This document shows, one piece after another, positions 18,812 through 27,444 of a stretch of 32,266 nt of DNA. The translations under genes were made by a program, and so were the position numbers. Each line of letters starts with the position of its first letter. Position 1 is the first letter of the stretch. Source of the DNA: Flavobacteriaceae bacterium (lineage in GTDB: Bacteria; Bacteroidota; Bacteroidia; Flavobacteriales; Flavobacteriaceae); assembly GCA_030830625.1 (NCBI GenBank), contig JAURMQ010000139.1, positions 1 through 32,266 of the forward strand, in the 5' to 3' direction. The notes under the pieces are model-generated. The model was not told the DNA's origin. It did no database searches and saw only the letters and a program-made list of their open reading frames with translations.

Positions 18812-20673
18812 TTAGGCGATTTTTCTTACCGTTTGTTACGCTTTTAACTGCTGTAGTTTTCATCGGGAAACTTCTGAGTTTACAGTTGGTGAACTCCTCC
18901 TACAAGCTTCTCTCTGACGGTAATGCAGTAATCGAAAATTTTATTTTCCCCGAGCGCGGATATATTTATGACCGCAACAACAAATTATTGGTTTCCAACC
19001 AACCCGTTTATGACCTGATGGCCATTCCAGAAAACATTGCTCCCTTTGATACCCTCGAACTCTCTCTCCTGCTTGGAGTCTCCCTATCTGAACTCAAGAA
19101 TCAAATCGAAAATGCCAAAACCTTTTCGGTTAAATTACCCTCCATCATATTGGGTAAAATTTCTAAAGAACGCAATGCCGTCGTTCAAGAAAAAATTTGG
19201 AAATATCAAGGTTTTTATCTGTTGAAAAACTCCGTGAGAAGTTATCCTATTCCCATCGCTTCCAATTTGTTGGGTTACGTGAGTGAAGTCAATAAAAATG
19301 ACATGAAAAATGACAATTACTATCAATTGGGGGAGTTGATAGGCAGACAAGGAATCGAGAAGTATTATGAAAATTATTTAAGGGGGACCAAAGGAAAAAA
19401 GTTCTATCAAAAAGACCGTTTCAATCGTATCATAGGTTCTTACGAAAAAGGGAAATATGACGTTCCCATGGAAGGTGCTCAAAATCTAATTTTGACAATC
19501 GACAGAGCCTTGCAACAATATGGAGAGGATTTATTTCAAAATAAAAGGGGAGGTATTGTAGCCATTGAACCCCAAACAGGGGAAGTACTCTCGTTGGTTA
19601 CTGCTCCCAGTTACGACCCCAATATTTTGGTGGGTAGAAAACGATCTGAAAACTATCGTAAGTTGGCTTTAGATACATTGGCCAAACCTTTATTTGACAG
19701 AGGGCTTCAAGCCCAATATGCTCCTGGATCTCCTTTCAAAACCCTCAACGCCCTAATTGCTTTACAAGAAGGGGTAATCGACTCAAAAACCAGCTACATC
19801 TGTAATGGAGGTCACTATTATGCTCGAGGAAGGTTCATGGAATGCCATTGTCAAGTGGGAACTCATAACGATTTACTTTCTGGAATTTACCGATCCTGTA
19901 ATACTTATTTTGCCAATATATACAGAAAGACTATAGACCAAACAGGGGAAAACACAGCAGAAGGAATGAACATTTGGAATAAGCATCTAAAAAGTTTTGG
20001 ATTGGGTAATTTTTTGGGATACGATCTGCCCGTGGGTAAAAAAGGTTTTATACCGGATGCCGAATATTACAATTATTGGTACAACAAAGGAGGTTGGAAA
20101 TCGGCCACAGTAGTATCCAATGCTATTGGTCAAGGAGAATTACTCACCACCCCCATACAAATGGCCAACTTTACTGCCGCCATTGCCAATAGAGGGTATT
20201 ATTTTCAACCTCATTTCCTAAAATCTGTAAGTAATGATTCCCTTCAAAAAGTTTACGAAAAAAAAACAACCTCTATTGATTCCCTTCATTTTGAGACGGT
20301 CATAGAAGGTATGCATCAAGTTGTGGAAAAAGGAACTGCAAGAGTCGCCAAAATAAATGGAATTGAGGTCTGTGGAAAAACAGGAACGGTCCAAAATTTC
20401 ATGAAAATTAATGGCGTTCAAACACCACTGACAGATCATTCCATATTCATTGCTTTTGCACCCAAAGACGATCCTAAAATTGCAATTGCTGTCTATGTGG
20501 AAAACGGTTATTGGGGGGCACGATGGGCCGCACCCATTGCCAGTCTGATGATTGAAAAATACCTCAATGGTACTGTCGAAAGAAAATGGTTGGAAGATCG
20601 AATGTTGAATGGGAGTTTGCTGGAAGAATACGAAAAGCCCTATTCGGGAAAACCCTTTGTCGTCAATGAATAA
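18808..20673 (+). CDS. mrdA: Penicillin-binding protein 2 (MrdA)
   Basis: PERGYIYDRNNKLLVSNQPVYDL; transpeptidase motifs SPFK, SCN, KTGT; GEVLSLVTAPSYDPN. ATGA overlap with mreD. Confidence 0.96.
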   Translation: MIRRFFLPFVTLLTAVVFIGKLLSLQLVNSSYKLLSDGNAVIENFIFPERGYIYDRNNKLLVSNQPVYDLMAIPENIAPFDTLELSLLLGVSLSELKNQIENAKTFSVKLPSIILGKISKERNAVVQEKIWKYQGFYLLKNSVRSYPIPIASNLLGYVSEVNKNDMKNDNYYQLGELIGRQGIEKYYENYLRGTKGKKFYQKDRFNRIIGSYEKGKYDVPMEGAQNLILTIDRALQQYGEDLFQNKRGGIVAIEPQTGEVLSLVTAPSYDPNILVGRKRSENYRKLALDTLAKPLFDRGLQAQYAPGSPFKTLNALIALQEGVIDSKTSYICNGGHYYARGRFMECHCQVGTHNDLLSGIYRSCNTYFANIYRKTIDQTGENTAEGMNIWNKHLKSFGLGNFLGYDLPVGKKGFIPDAEYYNYWYNKGGWKSATVVSNAIGQGELLTTPIQMANFTAAIANRGYYFQPHFLKSVSNDSLQKVYEKKTTSIDSLHFETVIEGMHQVVEKGTARVAKINGIEVCGKTGTVQNFMKINGVQTPLTDHSIFIAFAPKDDPKIAIAVYVENGYWGARWAAPIASLMIEKYLNGTVERKWLEDRMLNGSLLEEYEKPYSGKPFVVNE

Positions 20674-21925
20674 AAATATAATTTACCGTTTGGACTGGTG
20701 GTTGCTAATGGTTTACTCGCTTTTGGTCACTTTTGGTATTGTCAATGTTTATTCTGCCACTTTCAAAGAGACACTCCATGGACTATTTGATATTTCTCAA
20801 CCTGTTGGCAAGCAAGTTTTTTTTCTGTTTTTTAGTCTTTTCACTGGAATCATCATATTAATAATAAACGGTAAATTTTTTGAGCAATTTGCTCCATTGG
20901 GATACATTTTTGGCATCCTGCTGTTGGTAGGACTTTTTCCCTTTGGAAAAACGGTTTCTGGAGCCACCTCGTGGTATAATATTGGGGGCCTAAGTCTTCA
21001 GCCCTCAGAACTGGCCAAGGTGACTACTGCCTTGATGATAGCTAGTTTTTTAAGTAAGTTTCAGACAAATCTCAAGAGTTCAACCACCTTATTAAAAATT
21101 GGTGGTTACCTGTTCCTTCCTTTTTTATTGATCGTTTTACAACCTGACCCAGGATCTGCTTTGGTCTTCGGCGCTTTTTTCTTTCCTTTATTTAGAGAGG
21201 GACTCAATTATGCTTTTCTGGTGATTTTCATTTCTGTTTTAGTGCTGTTTTTTATTGCACTGAGTTTACCCATTGGTGCAGTTGTCGCTATCATCAGTTT
21301 GTTGATTTTTATACTCTTCTTTGTGCTCAAAAATTTTAACCCTAAAATTAAAATCTGGCCCTTTCTCATCTCATTAATGGTATCAATTGGTTTTTCCTTT
21401 TCCGTTGACTACATCTTTAACAATGTTTTTGAACAACGACACCGCGACAGGGTGAATATCGTCATTGGAAAAGAAGTAGACATCCAAGGCGTGGGATACA
21501 ACATCAATCAATCTAAAATCGCCATAGGGTCGGGTGGGTTTAGTGGAAAAGGATTTTTAAAAGGTACGCAAACCAAAGGAGATTTTGTCCCTGAACAACA
21601 CACCGATTATATCTTCAGTACTATAGGTGAGGAATGGGGATTTTTAGGAAGTTTTACGGTCATTTTTCTGTTCTGTTTACTATTGTTCAGAATCATAATT
21701 CAAGCCGAAAAACAAACCAACAAATTCCGAAGAGTATATTCTTATGGAGTAGCAGGGATAATATTTACCCACTTTTTTATCAATGTAGGCATGTCATTGG
21801 GGATGGTACCCACTATAGGCATTCCTTTACCCTTTGTAAGTTATGGTGGATCCAGTATTCTCGCTTTTAGCATTTTATTGTTTATTCACCTGAATTTCGA
21901 TGCCAATAGACTCAATGAATGGTAG
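20666..21925 (+). CDS. rodA: Rod shape-determining protein RodA (SEDS glycosyltransferase)
   Basis: MNKNIIYRLDWWLLMVYSLLVTFGIVNVYSAT, LQPSELAKV, LQPDPGSALVFG, PEQHTDYIFSTIGEEWGFLG, PFVSYGGSS. ATG 20666 preferred over the ORF-track start 20609. Confidence 0.97.
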   Translation: MNKNIIYRLDWWLLMVYSLLVTFGIVNVYSATFKETLHGLFDISQPVGKQVFFLFFSLFTGIIILIINGKFFEQFAPLGYIFGILLLVGLFPFGKTVSGATSWYNIGGLSLQPSELAKVTTALMIASFLSKFQTNLKSSTTLLKIGGYLFLPFLLIVLQPDPGSALVFGAFFFPLFREGLNYAFLVIFISVLVLFFIALSLPIGAVVAIISLLIFILFFVLKNFNPKIKIWPFLISLMVSIGFSFSVDYIFNNVFEQRHRDRVNIVIGKEVDIQGVGYNINQSKIAIGSGGFSGKGFLKGTQTKGDFVPEQHTDYIFSTIGEEWGFLGSFTVIFLFCLLLFRIIIQAEKQTNKFRRVYSYGVAGIIFTHFFINVGMSLGMVPTIGIPLPFVSYGGSSILAFSILLFIHLNFDANRLNEW

Positions 21926-21927
21926 TT

Positions 21928-23007
21928 TCAATGCTTAACGTCTAAAATGTCTCTCAAACTGTTTCCTAAGGTCATAAATGCCAATACCAAACTCATGATG
22001 GCCAGTCCAGGTAATAAAGTGAGATAGGGTTTTCCCAACAACAAATACCTGAAATGATCTTTTACCATACCTCCCCAACTGGGGACGGGAGGCTGGGCGC
22101 CTATTCCCAAAAAGCTTAATCCGCTTTCGATCAATATAGCACTGGCAAAATTAGCCGCAGAAATAACAATCAATGAGGGAACTATCAGTGGTAAAATATG
22201 ATGCCATATGATTCGTGTTTTACCGTAGCCCAAAGTATGAGCGGCTTGAATAAAGGTTTTCTCCTTAAGGGTCAGAACCTGACCTCTTACTACCCTAGCA
22301 ACTTCAACCCACATGGTCAATCCTACAGCAATAAAAACTTGCCAAAAACCTCTTCCCAAAGCAAGTGTAATGGCTATTACCATCAACAAGGTAGGTATGG
22401 ACCAAAAAACATTGATCAACCAAACCATTGCTTTGTCTAAGTATCCTCCAAAAAAACCCGCCAAAGCCCCTAAAATAACCCCTATTAAAAGTGAAATAAA
22501 AACCGCAACAAATCCAATAGAAAGTGAGATTCTCGATCCAACAATCAAGCGACTCAATAAATCTCTACCGTATTTGTCTGTACCCAAAACAAATGTTTTT
22601 TCTTCTAAGTGTTGTTCCCTAAAAACAACTTCTGAAAAAGGGGAATTAAATTTAGAGGATTCAATAAACTCGTAGTAATCTGGAGGGGAACCATAGGGCT
22701 GAATGGCTACACCATCTGACTGAAACTGATAATCTTGGATTGGAGTTTCTTGTCTATTATTTACTTTTCCATTAAAGAAAGATGCTTTACTACTTTGTTG
22801 GTTGTTGGAGTAAAGCACCAGTAAATACGTTTTAAAACCTGGGGGTTTGGAGTGAATTGACAAATGCATTTGATTGGCATTCGAAGTACTATCGGGAGCA
22901 ATTTGATAGGCAAAAATAGCCACCAAAATAAGAATCAAAATATAAAGTATACTGACGATCGCCCAGAGGTCTTTACGAAATTTTCTGAAAACTAAGCCCT
23001 CTCTCAA
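21928..23007 (-). CDS. ABC transporter permease, OppC/DppC family
   Basis: LGTDKYGRDLLSRLIVGSRISLSIGF; VEVARVVRGQVLTLKEKTFIQAAHTLGYGKTRIIWHHILPLIVPSLIV (EAA-like loop); SFLGIGAQPPVPSWGGMV. Confidence 0.93.
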   Translation of the reverse strand: MREGLVFRKFRKDLWAIVSILYILILILVAIFAYQIAPDSTSNANQMHLSIHSKPPGFKTYLLVLYSNNQQSSKASFFNGKVNNRQETPIQDYQFQSDGVAIQPYGSPPDYYEFIESSKFNSPFSEVVFREQHLEEKTFVLGTDKYGRDLLSRLIVGSRISLSIGFVAVFISLLIGVILGALAGFFGGYLDKAMVWLINVFWSIPTLLMVIAITLALGRGFWQVFIAVGLTMWVEVARVVRGQVLTLKEKTFIQAAHTLGYGKTRIIWHHILPLIVPSLIVISAANFASAILIESGLSFLGIGAQPPVPSWGGMVKDHFRYLLLGKPYLTLLPGLAIMSLVLAFMTLGNSLRDILDVKH

Positions 23008-23017
23008 AACAACGAAA

Positions 23018-25132
23018 TTACTTTTTGACCTGGGCTACAGGATAGTTGTTCAGATTGATGTTCAAGTCCTCCAAAATACTTACGGCTTCTGAAATGTAAA
23101 AGTCCTGTTGAAGAGATTCGATCCACCTATTTTTTTTCTCCTTTACCTCCTCATCAATTGTGGTACCGGGTTCTGGAATCCATTCAAAAATCAATTCTGA
23201 TTTGTAATCTTTTAGCGCATTGAATTTTTCAGATATTTTCTTATTGGCCTCCTTTTCTTTGAGAAAATCTTCATAATTGAGGGTATAAGTATAATCATCC
23301 TGTTGTGCTTCAATTCTTTTGGCTTGTTGATCTACCAGTTGAATGTAAGGATCATCCTTTAACCTTTTAGCGCTTTGAGCCAAAGCATGGTCATAATTGA
23401 TTTGATTTTCCCATTGCTCATAAGGGGCAGGATTAATGGTATCCCAAGCCAAGGGATTGTCCTGATCTTTCTCCCCCATTTCTATGTAGGAATATCGATT
23501 TTTGACAACGATATCGCTTTTCACACCCTCCAATTGGGTAGAACCCCCGTTGATACGATAGAACTTGTCGGTAGTGAGCTTGACAGCGCCCAAATCTCCA
23601 TGCGTTCCACCCGATATAATCTTATTCAAATCAATAACATTCTGAACGGTACCTTTCCCAAAAGTTTGTTTACTCCCCAAAATAATAGCTCGTTTATAAT
23701 CCTGAAGTGCCGCTGCTAAAATTTCAGAGGCTGATGCAGAAAATTTATTGACCATGACCACCAGAGAACCATCCCACAAAATGCTGGGATCTTCATCGTA
23801 CAAAATGTCTTTTTTTCCTCCCGTACTTTTTACCTGAACAACTGGACCTTTATCAATAAAAAAGCCTGTAATATCGACCACAGTTTTTAAAGATCCTCCT
23901 CCGTTGTTTCTCAAATCCATGATGATACCACTTACATTTTTCTTTTTGAGCAGCTCCAATTCCTTCTTGATATCACTGGCAGCATTTCTGCTTTTTTGAT
24001 CTTTAAAATCGATATAAAATTTTGGAAGCTCTATAAAACCATAATTTTTTCCATTTTTTTGAATGATCGAAGATTTTGCGTAAGATTCCTCCAATTCTAC
24101 CACATCTCTATTGATGATCACTTCTTCAATTTCACCACTCACTCTTTTGACGGTCAAAAAAACTTGAGTTCCTTTGGGGCCTTTGATAAGCTTTACTGCA
24201 TCGTCCAAAAGCATAGAGCCAATTTCTACTGGATCCTCATTTTTTTGAGCTACTTTAAGGATGATGTCGCCCACCTCTAGCGCTTTCGCTTTCCACACTG
24301 GCCCTCCTACAATTACTTCAACAATTAAGACCTCCTGGCCTTTCTTTTGTAAGCGGGCTCCTATTCCCTCAAACTTACCCGAAATGTTTTGATCAAATTT
24401 TTCTTTATCATCTGGAGCAAAATAGTTACTGTGAGGATCGAACTCTAATGTTATGGAATTGATGTACATAGAAAACCAGTCCTTACGCTCAAGTTCTTCA
24501 AAAATCTCAAAATAATTTTCAATGTTTTCTTTGGTTTTGGACCTGGCCTCTTCTTCCAATACGGTTTTTGATTTAATTTGATAAGTGCTGTCTTTTTCTT
24601 TTTCAAGATTTTCTTGCTCTACCAAATCCGAGAAATACTCCAAAGCCGAAAGTTTGAATCTTTTTCGCCAAAGGTCTTTTAAACTGTTAAGGGTTCTGGC
24701 ATAGGGTATTTCCTCAAAGTTAAGATTGATAGAATCTTTAACACTAAAATCGAATGGTTCCTCCAACAACTCTCCATAAAACACTTTCACTTGACCCATT
24801 CGAGCAATCAACCTTTCATAGGTCAAATTGAAAAAGGAAACGTCGGACTCTTTTATTTGATCATCGATTTCATTTATATATCTCCTGAAATTATTGATAT
24901 CCGATTGCAGGAAGAAACGGTGTTGTCCATCGATCCCCTCTATATAGTTATTAAAAACATGCTCAGAAAATTCATCATTGATTTCTTTGGGGTCATAGTG
25001 ACCTCTTTGCATTACATAGGTAATGACCTCAATCAATAACTTATCTTTTTCAGGATTTTCTGCAAATATGGAAGAGCTGCCTGTAAGAAGAATTAGACAA
25101 AAACCAACTACAAAAAGTCTAAGGAGCCTCAT
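23018..25132 (-). CDS. Carboxy-terminal processing (tail-specific) protease Prc/CtpA
   Basis: PDZ-like GIGARLQKKGQEVLIVEVIVGGPVWKAKALEVGDIILKV; catalytic region KFSASASEILAAALQDY...GSKQTFGKGTVQN; LRNNGGGSL. Confidence 0.95.
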   Translation of the reverse strand: MRLLRLFVVGFCLILLTGSSSIFAENPEKDKLLIEVITYVMQRGHYDPKEINDEFSEHVFNNYIEGIDGQHRFFLQSDINNFRRYINEIDDQIKESDVSFFNLTYERLIARMGQVKVFYGELLEEPFDFSVKDSINLNFEEIPYARTLNSLKDLWRKRFKLSALEYFSDLVEQENLEKEKDSTYQIKSKTVLEEEARSKTKENIENYFEIFEELERKDWFSMYINSITLEFDPHSNYFAPDDKEKFDQNISGKFEGIGARLQKKGQEVLIVEVIVGGPVWKAKALEVGDIILKVAQKNEDPVEIGSMLLDDAVKLIKGPKGTQVFLTVKRVSGEIEEVIINRDVVELEESYAKSSIIQKNGKNYGFIELPKFYIDFKDQKSRNAASDIKKELELLKKKNVSGIIMDLRNNGGGSLKTVVDITGFFIDKGPVVQVKSTGGKKDILYDEDPSILWDGSLVVMVNKFSASASEILAAALQDYKRAIILGSKQTFGKGTVQNVIDLNKIISGGTHGDLGAVKLTTDKFYRINGGSTQLEGVKSDIVVKNRYSYIEMGEKDQDNPLAWDTINPAPYEQWENQINYDHALAQSAKRLKDDPYIQLVDQQAKRIEAQQDDYTYTLNYEDFLKEKEANKKISEKFNALKDYKSELIFEWIPEPGTTIDEEVKEKKNRWIESLQQDFYISEAVSILEDLNINLNNYPVAQVKK

Positions 25133-25260
25133 AATATCTTAATTAGAAAGTAAATTTAACTAAAAACCCTTTATTTGACCCCCAGCCAAAAAACTTTTTG
25201 TTGAGGCTAAATTGATTCTGAGGAATTATTATTTTTAAATTTACCTGGTATAAATTATTC

Positions 25261-26034
25261 ATGGAGAAAAAACCCTTAATACTCGTTACAAACGACGATG
25301 GAATTACTGCCCCGGGCATAAGGAAATTGATTGAAGTTATGAACGAAATTGGCGAGGTTGTGGTTGTGGCTCCAGACAGTCCTCAGTCTGCCATGGGACA
25401 TGCGATAACGATCAATTCAACGCTGCATTGTACTCAAATCAAAGTTAAAGAGGGAACCCATCTCGAATACAGTTGTTCGGGAACCCCAGCAGATTGTGTG
25501 AAGCTAGCGGTCAATGAAATTTTGGACCGAAAACCTGATCTTTGCGTCTCAGGGATCAACCACGGATCCAATTCTTCAATCAACGTGATTTATTCTGGAA
25601 CCATGAGTGCTGCAGTTGAAGCGGGCATAGAGGGCATTCAAGCCATAGGTTTTTCCCTATTGGACTATCGTTGGAATGCAGATTTTGATGCCATCAGAAA
25701 TTATGTAAAAATCATTACCCTCAGTGCCCTCAAAAATAAAATCCCCTCCAATGTCGTTTTGAATGTGAATTTCCCCAAACTCAAAGAAAAAGAAATAAAA
25801 GGCATTAAAATTTGTCGTCAGGCCAATGCCTATTGGGTAGAGGAATTCGATAAAAGAACCAATCCCATGGGATTAGATTATTATTGGTTGACGGGCAAAT
25901 TCGTCAATGAAGACAAAGGAGAAGATACTGACGAATGGGCTTTGAGTCATGGCTTCATATCTGTTGTGCCTGTAGAGTTTGACCTGACTGCACATCATGC
26001 CATTCAACGACTAAATACATGGAATTTTGAATAA
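25261..26034 (+). CDS. surE: 5'-nucleotidase SurE
   Basis: LVTNDDGITAPGIRKL, VVAPDSPQSAMGHAIT, SGTPADCVKLA, SGINHGSN, YSGTMSAAVEA. Confidence 0.98.
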   Translation: MEKKPLILVTNDDGITAPGIRKLIEVMNEIGEVVVVAPDSPQSAMGHAITINSTLHCTQIKVKEGTHLEYSCSGTPADCVKLAVNEILDRKPDLCVSGINHGSNSSINVIYSGTMSAAVEAGIEGIQAIGFSLLDYRWNADFDAIRNYVKIITLSALKNKIPSNVVLNVNFPKLKEKEIKGIKICRQANAYWVEEFDKRTNPMGLDYYWLTGKFVNEDKGEDTDEWALSHGFISVVPVEFDLTAHHAIQRLNTWNFE

Positions 26035-26308
26035 ACAGGAACTCTTTAAAGGGGCTATCGCCAGTTTTTTTGCCACTTCGAGCCTCACCATATTCATCCT
26101 TCTTTATTTTTCGGAAGGACCTATAGAAGAGGCCATCTCTTTCTTGTTCCATGAAAAAAAATTAGGAGGCCTTATCAGCATGGGTGCATTGATCAATTTA
26201 CCCCTTTTCTTTTTGGGCATGAGAAAGAGAAAGACAAATTTTGCTAAAGGCGTACTGATCACCTCTATTTTTATTGTTGTTTTGGTAGCGGCTCTTAAAA
26301 TCATTTAA
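26027..26308 (+). CDS. Small two-helix membrane protein (hypothetical), apparent TTG start
   Basis: 93 aa, hydrophobic segments SFFATSSLTIFILLYF and GVLITSIFIVVLVAALKII; overlaps the surE 3' end and abuts lpxB. Confidence 0.75.
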   Translation: MNKQELFKGAIASFFATSSLTIFILLYFSEGPIEEAISFLFHEKKLGGLISMGALINLPLFFLGMRKRKTNFAKGVLITSIFIVVLVAALKII

Positions 26309-26309
26309 A

Positions 26310-27419
26310 TTGAAATATTACATCATTGCCGGCGAAGCTTCTGGTGATCTTCACGGATCGAAATTGATTGAGGCTTTGAAAGAAATAGATGACAAAGCTC
26401 AAATCCGATGCTGGGGAGGAGACTTAATGCAAAAAGCCGGTGGCACTTTGGTAAAACATTATAAGGAACTCGCTTTTATGGGTTTTTGGGAAGTTATTAC
26501 CCATCTTGGAACCATATTGAAAAATATAAGCTTTTGTAAAAAAGACATTTCAAACTTTCAACCCGATGTCATCATTTACATCGACTATCCTGGGTTCAAC
26601 CTTAGAATTGCAAAATGGGCTAAGCAACAAGGTTTTAAAAATCACTTTTACATCAGTCCACAAGTTTGGGCATGGAAAGAAAACAGAGTACACCAAATGA
26701 AAAAAGATCTGGATGCGCTTTATGTAATACTTCCATTCGAAAAAGATTTTTTTGAAACCAAACACCAGTTGAAGGTAGAATTTGTGGGTCACCCCCTTTT
26801 GGACACCCTTTTGAATAAAGAAAAATCAACCCATTTTTTAAAAGAAAACCAAATATCTGAAGAAAAAAATATAATCCTATTGTTACCGGGAAGTAGAAAA
26901 CAGGAAATTAAAAAAATGTTGCCCATTTTTTTAGAAGTAGCCCCTTTATTCCCTCAGTTTGAATTCATCCTCGCTGGTGCTCCCGGCATTTCCCAAGAAT
27001 GGTATCATAAATTCCTCAAAGGCGAAAACATTAAACTGATTCAAAACAAAACCCACGAACTCCTTCTTCACGCCAGAGCGGCCTTGGTGTCCAGTGGAAC
27101 CGCTACTTTAGAAACAGGGCTTTTGGATGTTCCTCAAGTGGTTTGTTACCGCAGTAGTTTTATAACTTATCAGATTGCTAAGCGTCTCGTGAAATTAAAA
27201 TTCATCTCATTGATCAACCTTATTATGGATCGTGAAGTGGTTAAAGAACTCATTCAGGATGCATTCAATGTCAAAGAGGTGGTACGTCAGTTGAAATACG
27301 TTCTTTCCGAATCAGGACAAAAGAAATTAAAAGGCGATTACCAAGAACTCAGAAAAGTTTTAGGCACTGGGGGTGCTAGTAAAAAAACCGCTCAATTGAT
27401 CTTTGAAGCTTTACAATAA
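26310..27419 (+). CDS. lpxB: Lipid-A-disaccharide synthase, apparent TTG start
   Basis: KYYIIAGEASGDLHGSKLIEAL, FYISPQVWAWKENR, FVGHPLLD, LPGSRKQEIKKMLP, SSGTATLETGLLDVPQVV. Confidence 0.97.
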   Translation: MKYYIIAGEASGDLHGSKLIEALKEIDDKAQIRCWGGDLMQKAGGTLVKHYKELAFMGFWEVITHLGTILKNISFCKKDISNFQPDVIIYIDYPGFNLRIAKWAKQQGFKNHFYISPQVWAWKENRVHQMKKDLDALYVILPFEKDFFETKHQLKVEFVGHPLLDTLLNKEKSTHFLKENQISEEKNIILLLPGSRKQEIKKMLPIFLEVAPLFPQFEFILAGAPGISQEWYHKFLKGENIKLIQNKTHELLLHARAALVSSGTATLETGLLDVPQVVCYRSSFITYQIAKRLVKLKFISLINLIMDREVVKELIQDAFNVKEVVRQLKYVLSESGQKKLKGDYQELRKVLGTGGASKKTAQLIFEALQ

Positions 27420-27444
27420 TTTTTTAAAGTTTTAAATTTAGGGG

